DNA of 7,232 nucleotides from Butyrivibrio sp. (GTDB taxonomy: Bacteria; Bacillota; Clostridia; Lachnospirales; Lachnospiraceae): assembly GCA_024688095.1 (NCBI GenBank), contig JAILEJ010000264.1, positions 1 to 7,232 on the forward strand, in the 5' to 3' direction. Below the pieces are notes generated by a model that made no database searches, was not told the DNA's origin, and saw only the letters and a list, made by a program, of their open reading frames with translations. The first letter of the stretch is position 1; every line of letters begins with the position of its first letter. The translations under genes and the position numbers were made by a program. This document shows, one piece after another, positions 1 to 5,993 of this stretch.

Positions 1-321
1 CACGAGACCCACTTCAAAGAAGACCTTACAGATATGATTAAATATATAAAGCACTACAATCCAAATGCAAGAATTGTAATGCTTGATAATTTCTGGCCTT
101 ATAAGAGCATTATCAGCACCAAGAAGGCAGTTGCCTCAGAAAACGGTGTCACCTACGTCAGCCTTGCAGATATTCAGGGTGTCGCGGAGTACCAGCTCCA
201 CGAGGGTGATCAGTACACCACCCCTGATGGTACTGTATACACCATAGGTTCCTTCTTAGCTGGCCATCCAAATGATGCCGGCTTCGAAGCCATCGCACAG
301 CGTTTGATTTCGGCACTGTAA
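1..321 (+). CDS. SGNH/GDSL-type hydrolase, C-terminal fragment (5' end outside window)
   Basis: The frame is open from base 1, and the 106 visible residues are the C-terminal part of a larger protein. The first Met lies 12 codons in and is unlikely to be the true start, because coding-like sequence precedes it. The SGNH signature is the block near the end, GHPNDAGFEAIAQRL, which matches the family's last conserved block (HPN-x-x-G-x-x-x-IA), with the His as the presumed catalytic base. The upstream stretch KHYNPNARIVMLDNF fits the usual strand before that block, as does GVTYVSLADI. Family members are esterases or deacetylases acting on lipids or acetylated glycans; the substrate cannot be told here. 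The usual Asp three residues before the His is Leu (FLAGHPN), so either a Ser-His dyad is used or another residue supports the His. Base composition is GC-richer than the rest of the window. The nucleophile block lies outside the window, so activity cannot be judged. Confidence 0.75.
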   Translation, partial: HETHFKEDLTDMIKYIKHYNPNARIVMLDNFWPYKSIISTKKAVASENGVTYVSLADIQGVAEYQLHEGDQYTTPDGTVYTIGSFLAGHPNDAGFEAIAQRLISAL

Positions 322-401
322 AAATCAAACTTATACCCTTTTATAAATATACGATTTAGATTTACGAATAATAAATTTTGATTCTCAACCGTTATATATA
401 C

Positions 402-430
402 TTGACTAAATTTATTTACGGCGTTATTAT
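402..430 (+). promoter_or_regulatory. Sigma-A-type promoter of the 334-residue secreted protein gene
   Basis: A -35 box TTGACT (402-407) and a -10 box TATTAT (425-430) are separated by 17 bases. Each differs from consensus at one position. Transcription would begin near 437, giving a leader of about 43 nt before the ATG at 480. The ribosome site AAAGGAG (468-474) lies 5 nt before the start. No convincing operator or terminator is visible between this promoter and the end of the preceding gene. Confidence 0.6.
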
Positions 431-479
431 ATAACAATCAACGCAATTTGTTTATGATGTATGTTTAAAAGGAGTCAAG

Positions 480-1484
480 ATGAGAAAGAGTTTTGTTAAG
501 ACACTTGCAATGATGATGGTAGCAGGAACAGTATTAGGTTCCGTTGGTATTACAGCAAAGGCTGAAGAAGTTGCTACCTCAGAAGAAACTATTGTAAAGC
601 AGGCCCTTAATAAGGATGTAGTGGCTAAGGTATTTGATGCTAAATATTATGCAGCTACAAATTCTGATGTAGCTCAGGTTACAACAGATGCGGACAAGCT
701 TTTAGAACACTATATGAACTTTGGTATTTATGAAGGCAGAGACGCTTCTGAAAATTTCAATGCTTCAATCTATGCACTTGCAAATCCAGACCTTCTTACA
801 GCTTTTGGTGATAGTCTTGAAGCTATGATTGAACATTATGCTTACTTTGGTGTAAATGAAAACAGAGTTTCATGTGTATCGGAGTTTGCCACAATGGATC
901 CTGCTACAAGAAGTGCTGCAGTATCAGCTAGTACAGAGGTAGTTAAGGCTAATGAGGGAACAGGTAAGTACGATTATGTAATGCCAGCAACTCAGTCTAG
1001 TGGAAAGAGCTTCGAGGAAAGCTACACTTCAGCTCTTAATGGCCGTAATCCAGAAGATATTCTTTGGTACAATAGTGACGGAACAGCATTTACAGCTAAT
1101 GATGCAGCTTTAATTCAGTCATATCATGACCAGAACATGTGGTACAATCCTCAGACAAAGCAGGCTTATGCTTATGGACAAACCATTTATGATGATGAAG
1201 TTGATGAATGGGGCGGTAGAAACGGATACGCAATCAGCCCAAGCGGTATAGTTACAGAGGTTTATAACATTTCTAGCGAAGGTTTCGATCAGAGAGCAAG
1301 AGATATGGGATGTGAAGTAGTCGTAGAAGCTGATGGTCTTACACATATTTACGCTCCAGCACCATCTAGTTCATCAGATTCTAGTTCAAGTTCATCAGAC
1401 TCAGGTTCATCAAGCTCTAGTTCAAGTGATTCTGGTTCATCAGCTGGAGATTTCTCAGCAGACGGCTTTTCATGGGATGACTAA
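480..1484 (+). CDS. Secreted repeat protein with Ser-rich C-terminal tail, function unknown
   Basis: This gene encodes a 334-residue exported protein. The ATG is well supported by AAAGGAG 5 nt upstream. Residues 1-28 form a classical signal peptide: basic MRKSFVK, a hydrophobic core, and a cleavage motif AKA before EE. Residues 52-87 and 93-129 are two divergent copies of a repeat (FDAKYYAATNSDV...HYMNFGIYEGR and FNASIYALANPDL...HYAYFGVNENR). I recognise this repeat type from extracellular proteins of Lachnospiraceae and other bacteria but cannot name it. Residues about 160-294 form an unrecognised domain rich in Tyr, Trp, Asp and Gly. Residues 296-321 are a Ser/Asp/Gly low-complexity stretch, followed by the acidic aromatic end GDFSADGFSWDD. 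There is no LPXTG motif or C-terminal membrane segment. The gene has its own promoter and terminator and so appears monocistronic. Export is well supported; the role is unknown, with cell-wall or glycan association a guess from the repeats. Confidence 0.9.
   Translation: MRKSFVKTLAMMMVAGTVLGSVGITAKAEEVATSEETIVKQALNKDVVAKVFDAKYYAATNSDVAQVTTDADKLLEHYMNFGIYEGRDASENFNASIYALANPDLLTAFGDSLEAMIEHYAYFGVNENRVSCVSEFATMDPATRSAAVSASTEVVKANEGTGKYDYVMPATQSSGKSFEESYTSALNGRNPEDILWYNSDGTAFTANDAALIQSYHDQNMWYNPQTKQAYAYGQTIYDDEVDEWGGRNGYAISPSGIVTEVYNISSEGFDQRARDMGCEVVVEADGLTHIYAPAPSSSSDSSSSSSDSGSSSSSSSDSGSSAGDFSADGFSWDD
633..866 (+). repeat. Two FDxxYY...HYxxFGxxEGR protein repeats
   Basis: Residues 52-87 (633-740) and 93-129 (756-866) of the secreted protein align along their length. 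The shared pattern is F-(D/N)-A-x-x-Y-A-x-x-N-x-D-(V/L), then a helical stretch, then EHY-x-x-FG-x-x-E-x-R. The first copy keeps the EGR ending and the second has ENR. The copies are diverged at the DNA level, so this is an old protein duplication and not a recent tandem DNA repeat. Confidence 0.75.
1365..1442 (+). repeat. Ser-rich low-complexity coding tract
   Basis: These 26 codons encode almost only Ser, with interspersed Asp and Gly. The DNA repeats short units such as TCTAGTTCA, TCATCAGA and TCAGGTTCA, which could expand or contract by slippage. At protein level it looks like a flexible spacer between the folded domain and the last 13 residues, as seen in wall-spanning linkers of Gram-positive surface proteins. 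Confidence 0.8.
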
Positions 1485-1512
1485 TTCCCTTTAACTAAAA
1501 TAGCAAATAAAC

Positions 1513-1552
1513 AAATACCCCAATCTCTCAACTGAGGGAAAGGGGTATTTTT
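1513..1552 (+). terminator. Intrinsic terminator of the 334-residue protein gene
   Basis: AAATACCCC (1513-1521) pairs perfectly with GGGGTATTT (1542-1550). Inside it, TCTCTCA (1524-1530) pairs with TGAGGGA (1533-1539) with one G-U wobble, the top pair probably opening to give a 4-base loop. Symmetric AA/AA mismatches separate the two stems. The stem runs into a T tract (1548-1552). The structure begins 28 bases after the stop codon. Confidence 0.9.
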
Positions 1553-1589
1553 AATTGATGGATATATTGTAATATTGTTTTTTTTATTA

Positions 1590-1706
1590 TTATAACTCTT
1601 TTTCTTCTGGACTTTCTCTATGTGCTTCGATGCATTCATTTAATATATCAATTCTTTGTTTAACATAATCACCATAATAAAAAGATGAAAGATATTTCAA
1701 TTTATT
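1590..1706 (-). pseudogene. Possible C-terminal coding relic without a start codon
   Basis: On the minus strand, between a run of stop codons (1707-1715) and a TAA (1590-1592), 38 codons read NKLKYLSSFYYGDYVKQRID, then ILNECIEAHRESPEEKEL. The amphipathic, charged, helix-like character resembles the C-terminal end of a real protein more than random AT-rich DNA. There is no ATG, GTG or TTG start with a ribosome site. It lies in the same frame as the ORF that stops at 1740, which is its immediate upstream neighbour, so both may be parts of one decayed gene or of two juxtaposed remnants. The family is not recognised, and chance cannot be excluded for so short a stretch. The rest of 1553-1739 shows nothing else I can support. 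Confidence 0.3.
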
Positions 1707-1739
1707 CTATTACTAGCAAAAATACGAAAACGTAACTAA

Positions 1740-2000
1740 TTAGTTAAAATAATCAATATCATCACTTAATTCATCGGTTATGGGATTGTCTAGTATTTCA
1801 AATTGATTATAATTTGCGAGTATAAATTCTCTTGTCGCGGCAATTGGGATTTTTAGCTCCGATTTATTATGAGCATCTAATAATATGGCACCTGTATATT
1901 TGATTTTATTATTATCTCTATTGCTTAATGTTGGGAACGCTTTGATGCGATTTTCTATTAGAACTCGCTGTTCATATGATAAATGCTTATATTTAACCAT
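1740..2000 (-). pseudogene. Chimeric small ORF: IS30-transposase-like N-terminus joined to unrelated sequence
   Basis: The ATG at 2000 is preceded by AAAGGA 9 nt upstream. The in-frame ATG at 2018 lies just upstream of and effectively contains that ribosome site, so 2000 is preferred, giving 86 residues. The opening MVKYKHLSYEQRVLIENRIK closely resembles the start of IS30-family transposases (KYKHLTxxERxxIE, the first helix of the N-terminal HTH region). After about residue 20 the resemblance ends: there is no second HTH, no zinc-binding region and no DDE catalytic domain. The rest, including YTGAILLDAHNKSELKIPIA and an acidic end DELSDDIDYFN, is not recognised. A transposase of this family is over 300 residues, so this is probably a remnant fused by deletion or recombination to another gene. 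It could alternatively be a small intact accessory protein. No terminal inverted repeats were recognised around it. Confidence 0.45.
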
Positions 2001-2120
2001 TTTTTTAAATCCTTTCATACATATATTTGCAGGAAGACACTAAAAATAAACTCATTGACGCATTTCAATAAGTCTGCTAAATATATAAATAAAATATAAA
2101 TAGCAATGTTTTCGTGCATC

Positions 2121-2159
2121 AAAAAAAGCATCGTAAGTCGATTAAACTTATACGGTGCT
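2121..2159 (-). terminator. Intrinsic terminator for leftward transcription
   Basis: AGCATCGT-AAGT (2127-2138) pairs with ACTT-AT-ACGGTGCT (2146-2159), with one G-U wobble and a 2-base bulge around a 7-base loop. Read leftward, the hairpin is followed directly by seven T residues (2127-2121), the classical intrinsic-terminator layout. Read rightward, no T tract follows. The nearest leftward gene that could feed it is the 71-residue gene ending at 2798. It lies just upstream of the promoter and start of the rightward 195-residue gene. Confidence 0.65.
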
Positions 2160-2166
2160 GTAATAT

Positions 2167-2172
2167 TATAAT
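2167..2172 (+). promoter_or_regulatory. -10 box of the 195-residue protein gene
   Basis: A perfect TATAAT sits 20 bases before the AGGAGG ribosome site (2193-2198), giving a predicted leader of about 28 nt. The -35 region is poor: the best hexamer is TTAAAC (2142-2147) at a 19-base spacing. It also lies inside the leftward terminator hairpin (2127-2159), so structure and promoter overlap. Expression may be weak or may need an activator. Confidence 0.45.
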
Positions 2173-2206
2173 TTATGATACATTAAATATGTAGGAGGTG
2201 TTTAGA

Positions 2207-2794
2207 TTGGATGTAACTAAAATGGTAGAAAAACTTAATAGTGATTTTTTGGATAGCGGAGCATCATTAAATAACACGATAAAATATGAGCTTATATACA
2301 ATAATTATAAAATAGATGTGTATTATTCAAAGACATCATCATTAAAAAATATGATAAGGCTAGTTCTTGACGTTGACGGAAAAAAGTATTTGATTGCTGA
2401 ACAATTTTCTGAGCACGATGGAAAATATGAAATGAACACATATGTTAATTCGGAAATATATGAATTACTAAAATTCTCATTATTCTACGTTGATGGAAGA
2501 TGTAGGACAAATCCATTTTTTGAAGAAATAATAAATAGAATATTGGATAAATCTCCAATACTATCTCCACCGCCTCAAGTAAATTATAAATACAAAAATT
2601 CTGATTATAATCCGTATTTTGAGACAACAGTGAGAACAACAATGTCTGATAAAATGAAAGAACGTATAAAAAAGAATTATATCCCGGCTCTTGCCCATAA
2701 GATATTTGAGTATTGTGGAGACACGCTCACACTACGTTTTACATCAGATCCAAGTAAAGCCAGGGATATAGAAGCATATTTTGATTATAAATAA
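2207..2794 (+). CDS. Hypothetical cytoplasmic protein, 195 residues, TTG start
   Basis: The start is probably TTG at 2207, 8 nt after AGGAGG (2193-2198). The GTG at 2198 lies within the ribosome site itself, and the ATG at 2222 is too far away. The product begins (M)DVTKMVEKLNSDFLDSG. It has no signal peptide or membrane segment. The N-terminal half has alternating hydrophobic strands (IKYELIYNNYKIDVYYS, MIRLVLDVDGKKYLIAEQF). A Pro-rich turn SPILSPPPQ follows near the middle, and the C-terminal part is basic and helical (KMKERIKKNYIPALAHKIF), ending in EAYFDYK. I do not recognise the family. The region is very AT-rich (12 G or C in the 60 bases 2281-2340), unlike the left part of the window, which suggests accessory DNA. 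It converges on the 71-residue gene with only 3 bases between stop codons and has no terminator of its own. Confidence 0.75.
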   Translation: MDVTKMVEKLNSDFLDSGASLNNTIKYELIYNNYKIDVYYSKTSSLKNMIRLVLDVDGKKYLIAEQFSEHDGKYEMNTYVNSEIYELLKFSLFYVDGRCRTNPFFEEIINRILDKSPILSPPPQVNYKYKNSDYNPYFETTVRTTMSDKMKERIKKNYIPALAHKIFEYCGDTLTLRFTSDPSKARDIEAYFDYK

Positions 2795-2797
2795 TGG

Positions 2798-3013
2798 TTA
2801 TATAGATATTTTCTGGATATGTTTTAACCCGAATGTTCCAAGTCCATATTTTTCAGAACTTATACTATCATCATTACATTGCTCGAGAGTTACCCAAGCA
2901 TCAAGGCAATCATTGACAATTGTAATTTCAGTGGATAATACTGTTCCATAATAAATAGAAGTGTCATCCATATAAATAGTTATAACCATTCCTTTATTTA
3001 TTTTTTTAGTCAT
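2798..3013 (-). CDS. Small hypothetical protein, 71 residues
   Basis: The ATG at 3013 is preceded by GGAGGT 8 nt upstream. An in-frame ATG at 3028 overlaps that ribosome site and is not the likely start. The product begins MTKKINKGMVITIYMDDTSI and continues with short alternating beta-like stretches (YYGTVLSTEITIV, DAWVTLEQC, GTFGLKHIQKISI). An all-beta small barrel of SH3 or Sm-like kind is a possible fold, from pattern only. There is no signal peptide or HTH. It faces the 195-residue gene tail to tail, 3 bases apart, and no terminator is visible at its end, so its transcript may continue antisense through that gene. The family is not recognised. Confidence 0.7.
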   Translation of the reverse strand: MTKKINKGMVITIYMDDTSIYYGTVLSTEITIVNDCLDAWVTLEQCNDDSISSEKYGLGTFGLKHIQKISI

Positions 3014-3057
3014 CTGTTTTACCTCCATATTTCACTAGCTTCAAAGTAACCGCAATA

Positions 3058-3086
3058 CTTATCTCTTTGTCAAAGTAAAAGATAAG
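3058..3086 (-). promoter_or_regulatory. Palindrome around a TTGACA box upstream of the 71-residue gene
   Basis: CTTATCT (3058-3064) pairs with AGATAAG (3080-3086), and inside it CTTTG (3065-3069) pairs with CAAAG (3071-3075), leaving a 4-base bulge. Read leftward, the centre contains a perfect -35 hexamer TTGACA (3073-3068), 45-60 bases upstream of the gene's ribosome site. The matching -10 at 17-19 bases is weak (GTTACT, TTACTT or TACTTT). This is compatible with an operator over a promoter or with a leader hairpin. Chance is possible in AT-rich DNA. Confidence 0.3.
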
Positions 3087-3177
3087 GCATAGGAGTGTTG
3101 CAGTTAGATTGAAAATTTTGCTATTTTTATTTTTAAATTAAATGCACCTTTCTGGAATATTATTTCAGACTAAATAT

Positions 3178-3216
3178 AAAAACCACTCATCCTTAATTAA
3201 GAATTAAGTGGTTTTT
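3178..3216. terminator. Bidirectional intrinsic terminator
   Basis: AAAAACCACT (3178-3187) pairs perfectly with AGTGGTTTTT (3207-3216). TAATT (3194-3198) and AATTA (3202-3206) extend the helix beyond a one-sided bulge. Leftward it is followed by TTTTTATATTT and begins 24 bases after the stop of the 900-residue gene, which it should terminate. Rightward it has TTTTTACTTAG and could end transcripts coming from the 195-residue gene. Confidence 0.8.
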
Positions 3217-3240
3217 ACTTAGTCTTTTACTATCTCACTC

Positions 3241-5943
3241 TTAGAAGTATAACTTCATCTGTGTGACACCAATTGAAGAATGTGCTGTAGATGGGGTAGA
3301 ACTTACACTAGTCCAATTTTGTGTATGTGCTTTACCTGTGACTACTACATAAGCATCTGCTAATTCTTCATTAGAGTTTGAGATAAGTGGAATTGTAATA
3401 AGTCCAGCTGACTCATTGTATGTTTGTGGCATCGTTTTACCACCCATACCTATAATTTTGCCATTAGATCCGCTATAAATCATTATATTAAGATCGAATA
3501 TTTCTTCTCCCCCGTAGAATGAGAATTGTATTTTCTGAGTTCCAGCAGGAATATACCCTTCTTTAATAGAGAACTTAATATATGAACTAGCTAGTTTATA
3601 GCACCTACTTGATTTATCTCCACCTGGTTTAACGATGCTATTGCTCCAACTTTCATCGGTGTTATTGCCAGATACGTTACTCTTGTTTAATGTTAATGTA
3701 CCTGTAACCCCGGCTTCATCCGCAGAAGAACTATCAACTTTTGTGAATGTCTCGCCCTTATATCCTGTAACTGTATAAGTAATTCTTTTTCCATCAGCAG
3801 ATTTTACTGCAGTAGAAGTTGCATGATATATTTTAGGATCTTCTTTTTTGTTATTATTACAGTAATATGTAATAGTGGCTGTCTTGTAATCATCAGACCA
3901 GTCTATTAGGTCTCTTGTTGTTTGCCAGTCATGTCCATAAATATCACAGCTATCAATCTTATCTTCGACTGTAGCAATATGATAAGGTCCAACAGCGCCG
4001 TCTTCTTGACCTCCGTCAGTACCATGGATATGCCCCTGAGCTATTACATGAATATATCCATTTTTTAGTTCATCTGCCGTAAGGCGACTAATATCGAATG
4101 TATATGATTTATAATATAATTCTGAATGATCGCTACTTTCATAAGACATATAATAATCTCTTGGGTTTTCATCACCTACATAGAGGGGTGGATTACCACC
4201 TGTTCCATAGTAATCAGTGTTCTCGTCTTGATTTACCCAGCCTAGAGCACCACCTATCAATTGTATTTTTGAAGATGACGCAGACCATGTTGTTAGTTCT
4301 CCTATATAGTCAGCTTGAGTTCTATTATCGTTAGGATAACAAGAATTGTACCAGTATGTGATGGTTACTTTTTGAGGAGAATTTGTTCCTGAAAATACTG
4401 TATTTAAGTCAGTTATTGATGCACAACGCAAACTATACCACTCTTGACCTCCAGGTCCAGATTCTCCCATTTCTTCTACTCTTTTTTCGATATGGTAACC
4501 ATAATCTTTCGTCATTGTTCCGCTTTTTCTAGGAGTAATCGCAGTATTTCTATGATTGCCTTCATGATATCCATTTGGACAATAATTACCTTGTCTAGAA
4601 CTATCTGGGTCTGGAATACTATTTGTTGCTCTTACTGCATCAACAGCAACTTTATCTGTAGGAACTTGACTTCCAGTAAGACCCATATGCTTTACTCTAT
4701 GACGATATTGCCATGTTTCAGACTTACTTGCGTCAGTACCATAAGCATTCTTAATTGACTCATTACTAAGTAAGAATCCCTCTGCTGTAGAGTTTTTATG
4801 AAGCTGAACACAAATAACATCCTTTGCAGTAGCTTTACCGCCCTGATTAACTGGTTTACAAGAAGCTTTTGTAATTGCATTACATGCACCTGTATGTGAA
4901 CTACATCCGCTACCAGAGGCACAAAGTCCACCGCACCAACCGTCTGATAAGTTAAAGAGAGATACCATGTCGTCAATGTCACTAAGACCTGCTATATTAA
5001 TTGAATTATGCTTATTTAAGAAAGCACCAGCACCATGTCCAGATGCAACGACATAATTGAAGAACTCTTTATTCTTTGAAGCGTTATTGACGCCAGCTGA
5101 TGATCTTGCACATAGGTTATATACTGGTTCGTATTTGCCTGCAAGTGAGTTGCCAGAGGCTACCCATTTTGAGCCGTTAAATGCTGTAGCACCAGAACTA
5201 ACATATCTATTTACTAAATTAGGGGCCTGGTTTTCAAGCCACTGAGCTTGTGTGTTAGATAAATATGTCTCTGAACCATCACCTTCATAGTAATAAGCTA
5301 AAGCACAAAGAATCCAATAACTAAAAGTTTCTCCATTATACGAAACACTTGCACTTGATCCATCAAGATATTTGCCATCTTTTGTTAAAGCAACAATTGA
5401 TTTTGAGAAATTCTTATATATTTCTGGCTTTGAAAGCTTTTCTTGGAATATATTTCTAAATGTATCATAACCTTTAACATAATCTGAATTTTCATATCCT
5501 GGAAGTCCTAAGAATTGTCCAAACATCTCTGGATTAGCTTCGAGTGAGTTTCCTAAAAAAGCATCGAAGTCACCAGTATCAGTTGAAAATACTTTTCCTT
5601 TCCAATTAACAGATGTACCGCCAATTCCAATATAATTGGCATCACTTGTATAATATTCATTCGACCAACTTGTATAAGATCCTTTATTAGGTAGAGTATT
5701 AAAATTTCTTTCCTCGTAAAGAAGTCTCGCCCAAAGATCTTTTACTAATTTACTTGTACAGCTAGAATTGACTGATATATAGTATGGATAAAAAGATCTT
5801 GTTGGAATGAATGATTCATCTGCGACCGTAAAGGTAGTTGACCCTTCGGCACTTGCTACTAATACACTGCCTCCTGTGGATGAAAATAGCATATATATCA
5901 TTAAAATGAATGAAATAGCTATACGCTTAATTTTTTGAATCAT
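3241..5943 (-). CDS. Large Cys-rich secreted protein, 900 residues, function unknown
   Basis: The ATG at 5943 has GGAGA 7 nt upstream. Residues 1-32 form a signal peptide: MIQKIKR, a hydrophobic core, and cleavage after ASA before EGS. The mature protein has 15 Cys, many for a Gram-positive exported protein. Six are clustered at 337, 341, 347, 354, 362 and 378 (WCGGLCASGSGC...GAC...SC...IC), suggesting disulfides or metal binding. Residues about 45-330 are rich in Tyr, Asn and Ser and not recognised. Residues 664-737 (C-x4-HDW, W-S-D-D-x-x-x-A-T-x-T-x-x-C, then ITYTVTGYKGETFT) resemble a small Cys/His extracellular module repeated in many Firmicutes surface proteins, here single. Residues about 785-900 look beta-rich and end in QMKLYF. 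There is no LPXTG, SLH or C-terminal membrane segment and no recognised catalytic motif. It lies 89 bases downstream of the coiled-coil modular gene, same strand, with a hairpin between; no clear separate promoter is visible. It is most likely released or bound to a partner. Adhesin, matrix or toxin-like roles are all open. Confidence 0.9.
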   Translation of the reverse strand: MIQKIKRIAISFILMIYMLFSSTGGSVLVASAEGSTTFTVADESFIPTRSFYPYYISVNSSCTSKLVKDLWARLLYEERNFNTLPNKGSYTSWSNEYYTSDANYIGIGGTSVNWKGKVFSTDTGDFDAFLGNSLEANPEMFGQFLGLPGYENSDYVKGYDTFRNIFQEKLSKPEIYKNFSKSIVALTKDGKYLDGSSASVSYNGETFSYWILCALAYYYEGDGSETYLSNTQAQWLENQAPNLVNRYVSSGATAFNGSKWVASGNSLAGKYEPVYNLCARSSAGVNNASKNKEFFNYVVASGHGAGAFLNKHNSINIAGLSDIDDMVSLFNLSDGWCGGLCASGSGCSSHTGACNAITKASCKPVNQGGKATAKDVICVQLHKNSTAEGFLLSNESIKNAYGTDASKSETWQYRHRVKHMGLTGSQVPTDKVAVDAVRATNSIPDPDSSRQGNYCPNGYHEGNHRNTAITPRKSGTMTKDYGYHIEKRVEEMGESGPGGQEWYSLRCASITDLNTVFSGTNSPQKVTITYWYNSCYPNDNRTQADYIGELTTWSASSSKIQLIGGALGWVNQDENTDYYGTGGNPPLYVGDENPRDYYMSYESSDHSELYYKSYTFDISRLTADELKNGYIHVIAQGHIHGTDGGQEDGAVGPYHIATVEDKIDSCDIYGHDWQTTRDLIDWSDDYKTATITYYCNNNKKEDPKIYHATSTAVKSADGKRITYTVTGYKGETFTKVDSSSADEAGVTGTLTLNKSNVSGNNTDESWSNSIVKPGGDKSSRCYKLASSYIKFSIKEGYIPAGTQKIQFSFYGGEEIFDLNIMIYSGSNGKIIGMGGKTMPQTYNESAGLITIPLISNSNEELADAYVVVTGKAHTQNWTSVSSTPSTAHSSIGVTQMKLYF

Positions 5944-5993
5944 TATTTTTTCTCCATTGTCTTAAATCTTAAAACTACTTTACTAATATTTAA

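Noticed and set aside
210..437. 75-codon minus-strand ORF over the end of the SGNH gene
   Set aside because: It is antisense to a well-supported coding region, has no ribosome site, and its translation resembles no known protein.
2445..2642. 65-codon minus-strand ORF within the 195-residue gene
   Set aside because: It is a shadow of the AT-rich coding frame; there is no start signal and no protein-like character.
2795..2830. Possible terminator at the junction of the convergent genes (GGTTA/TAACC)
   Set aside because: Only 5 bp pair around a long interrupted loop and no T tract follows, so it is not a credible terminator.
2798..3013. Toxin-antitoxin interpretation of the 195- and 71-residue genes
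   Set aside because: The genes are convergent and not co-directional, no HTH or toxin motif is visible, and neither product is recognised.
4444..4758. 104-codon plus-strand ORF inside the 900-residue gene, and similar shadows at 4098-4334, 5057-5245 and 4692-4982
   Set aside because: All lie inside the strongly supported 900-residue frame, have unnatural composition and lack ribosome sites.
5943..5957. Mini-ORF ATG GAG AAA AAA TAA overlapping the start of the 900-residue gene
   Set aside because: Its ATG overlaps the ribosome site of the real gene, and it has no ribosome site of its own.
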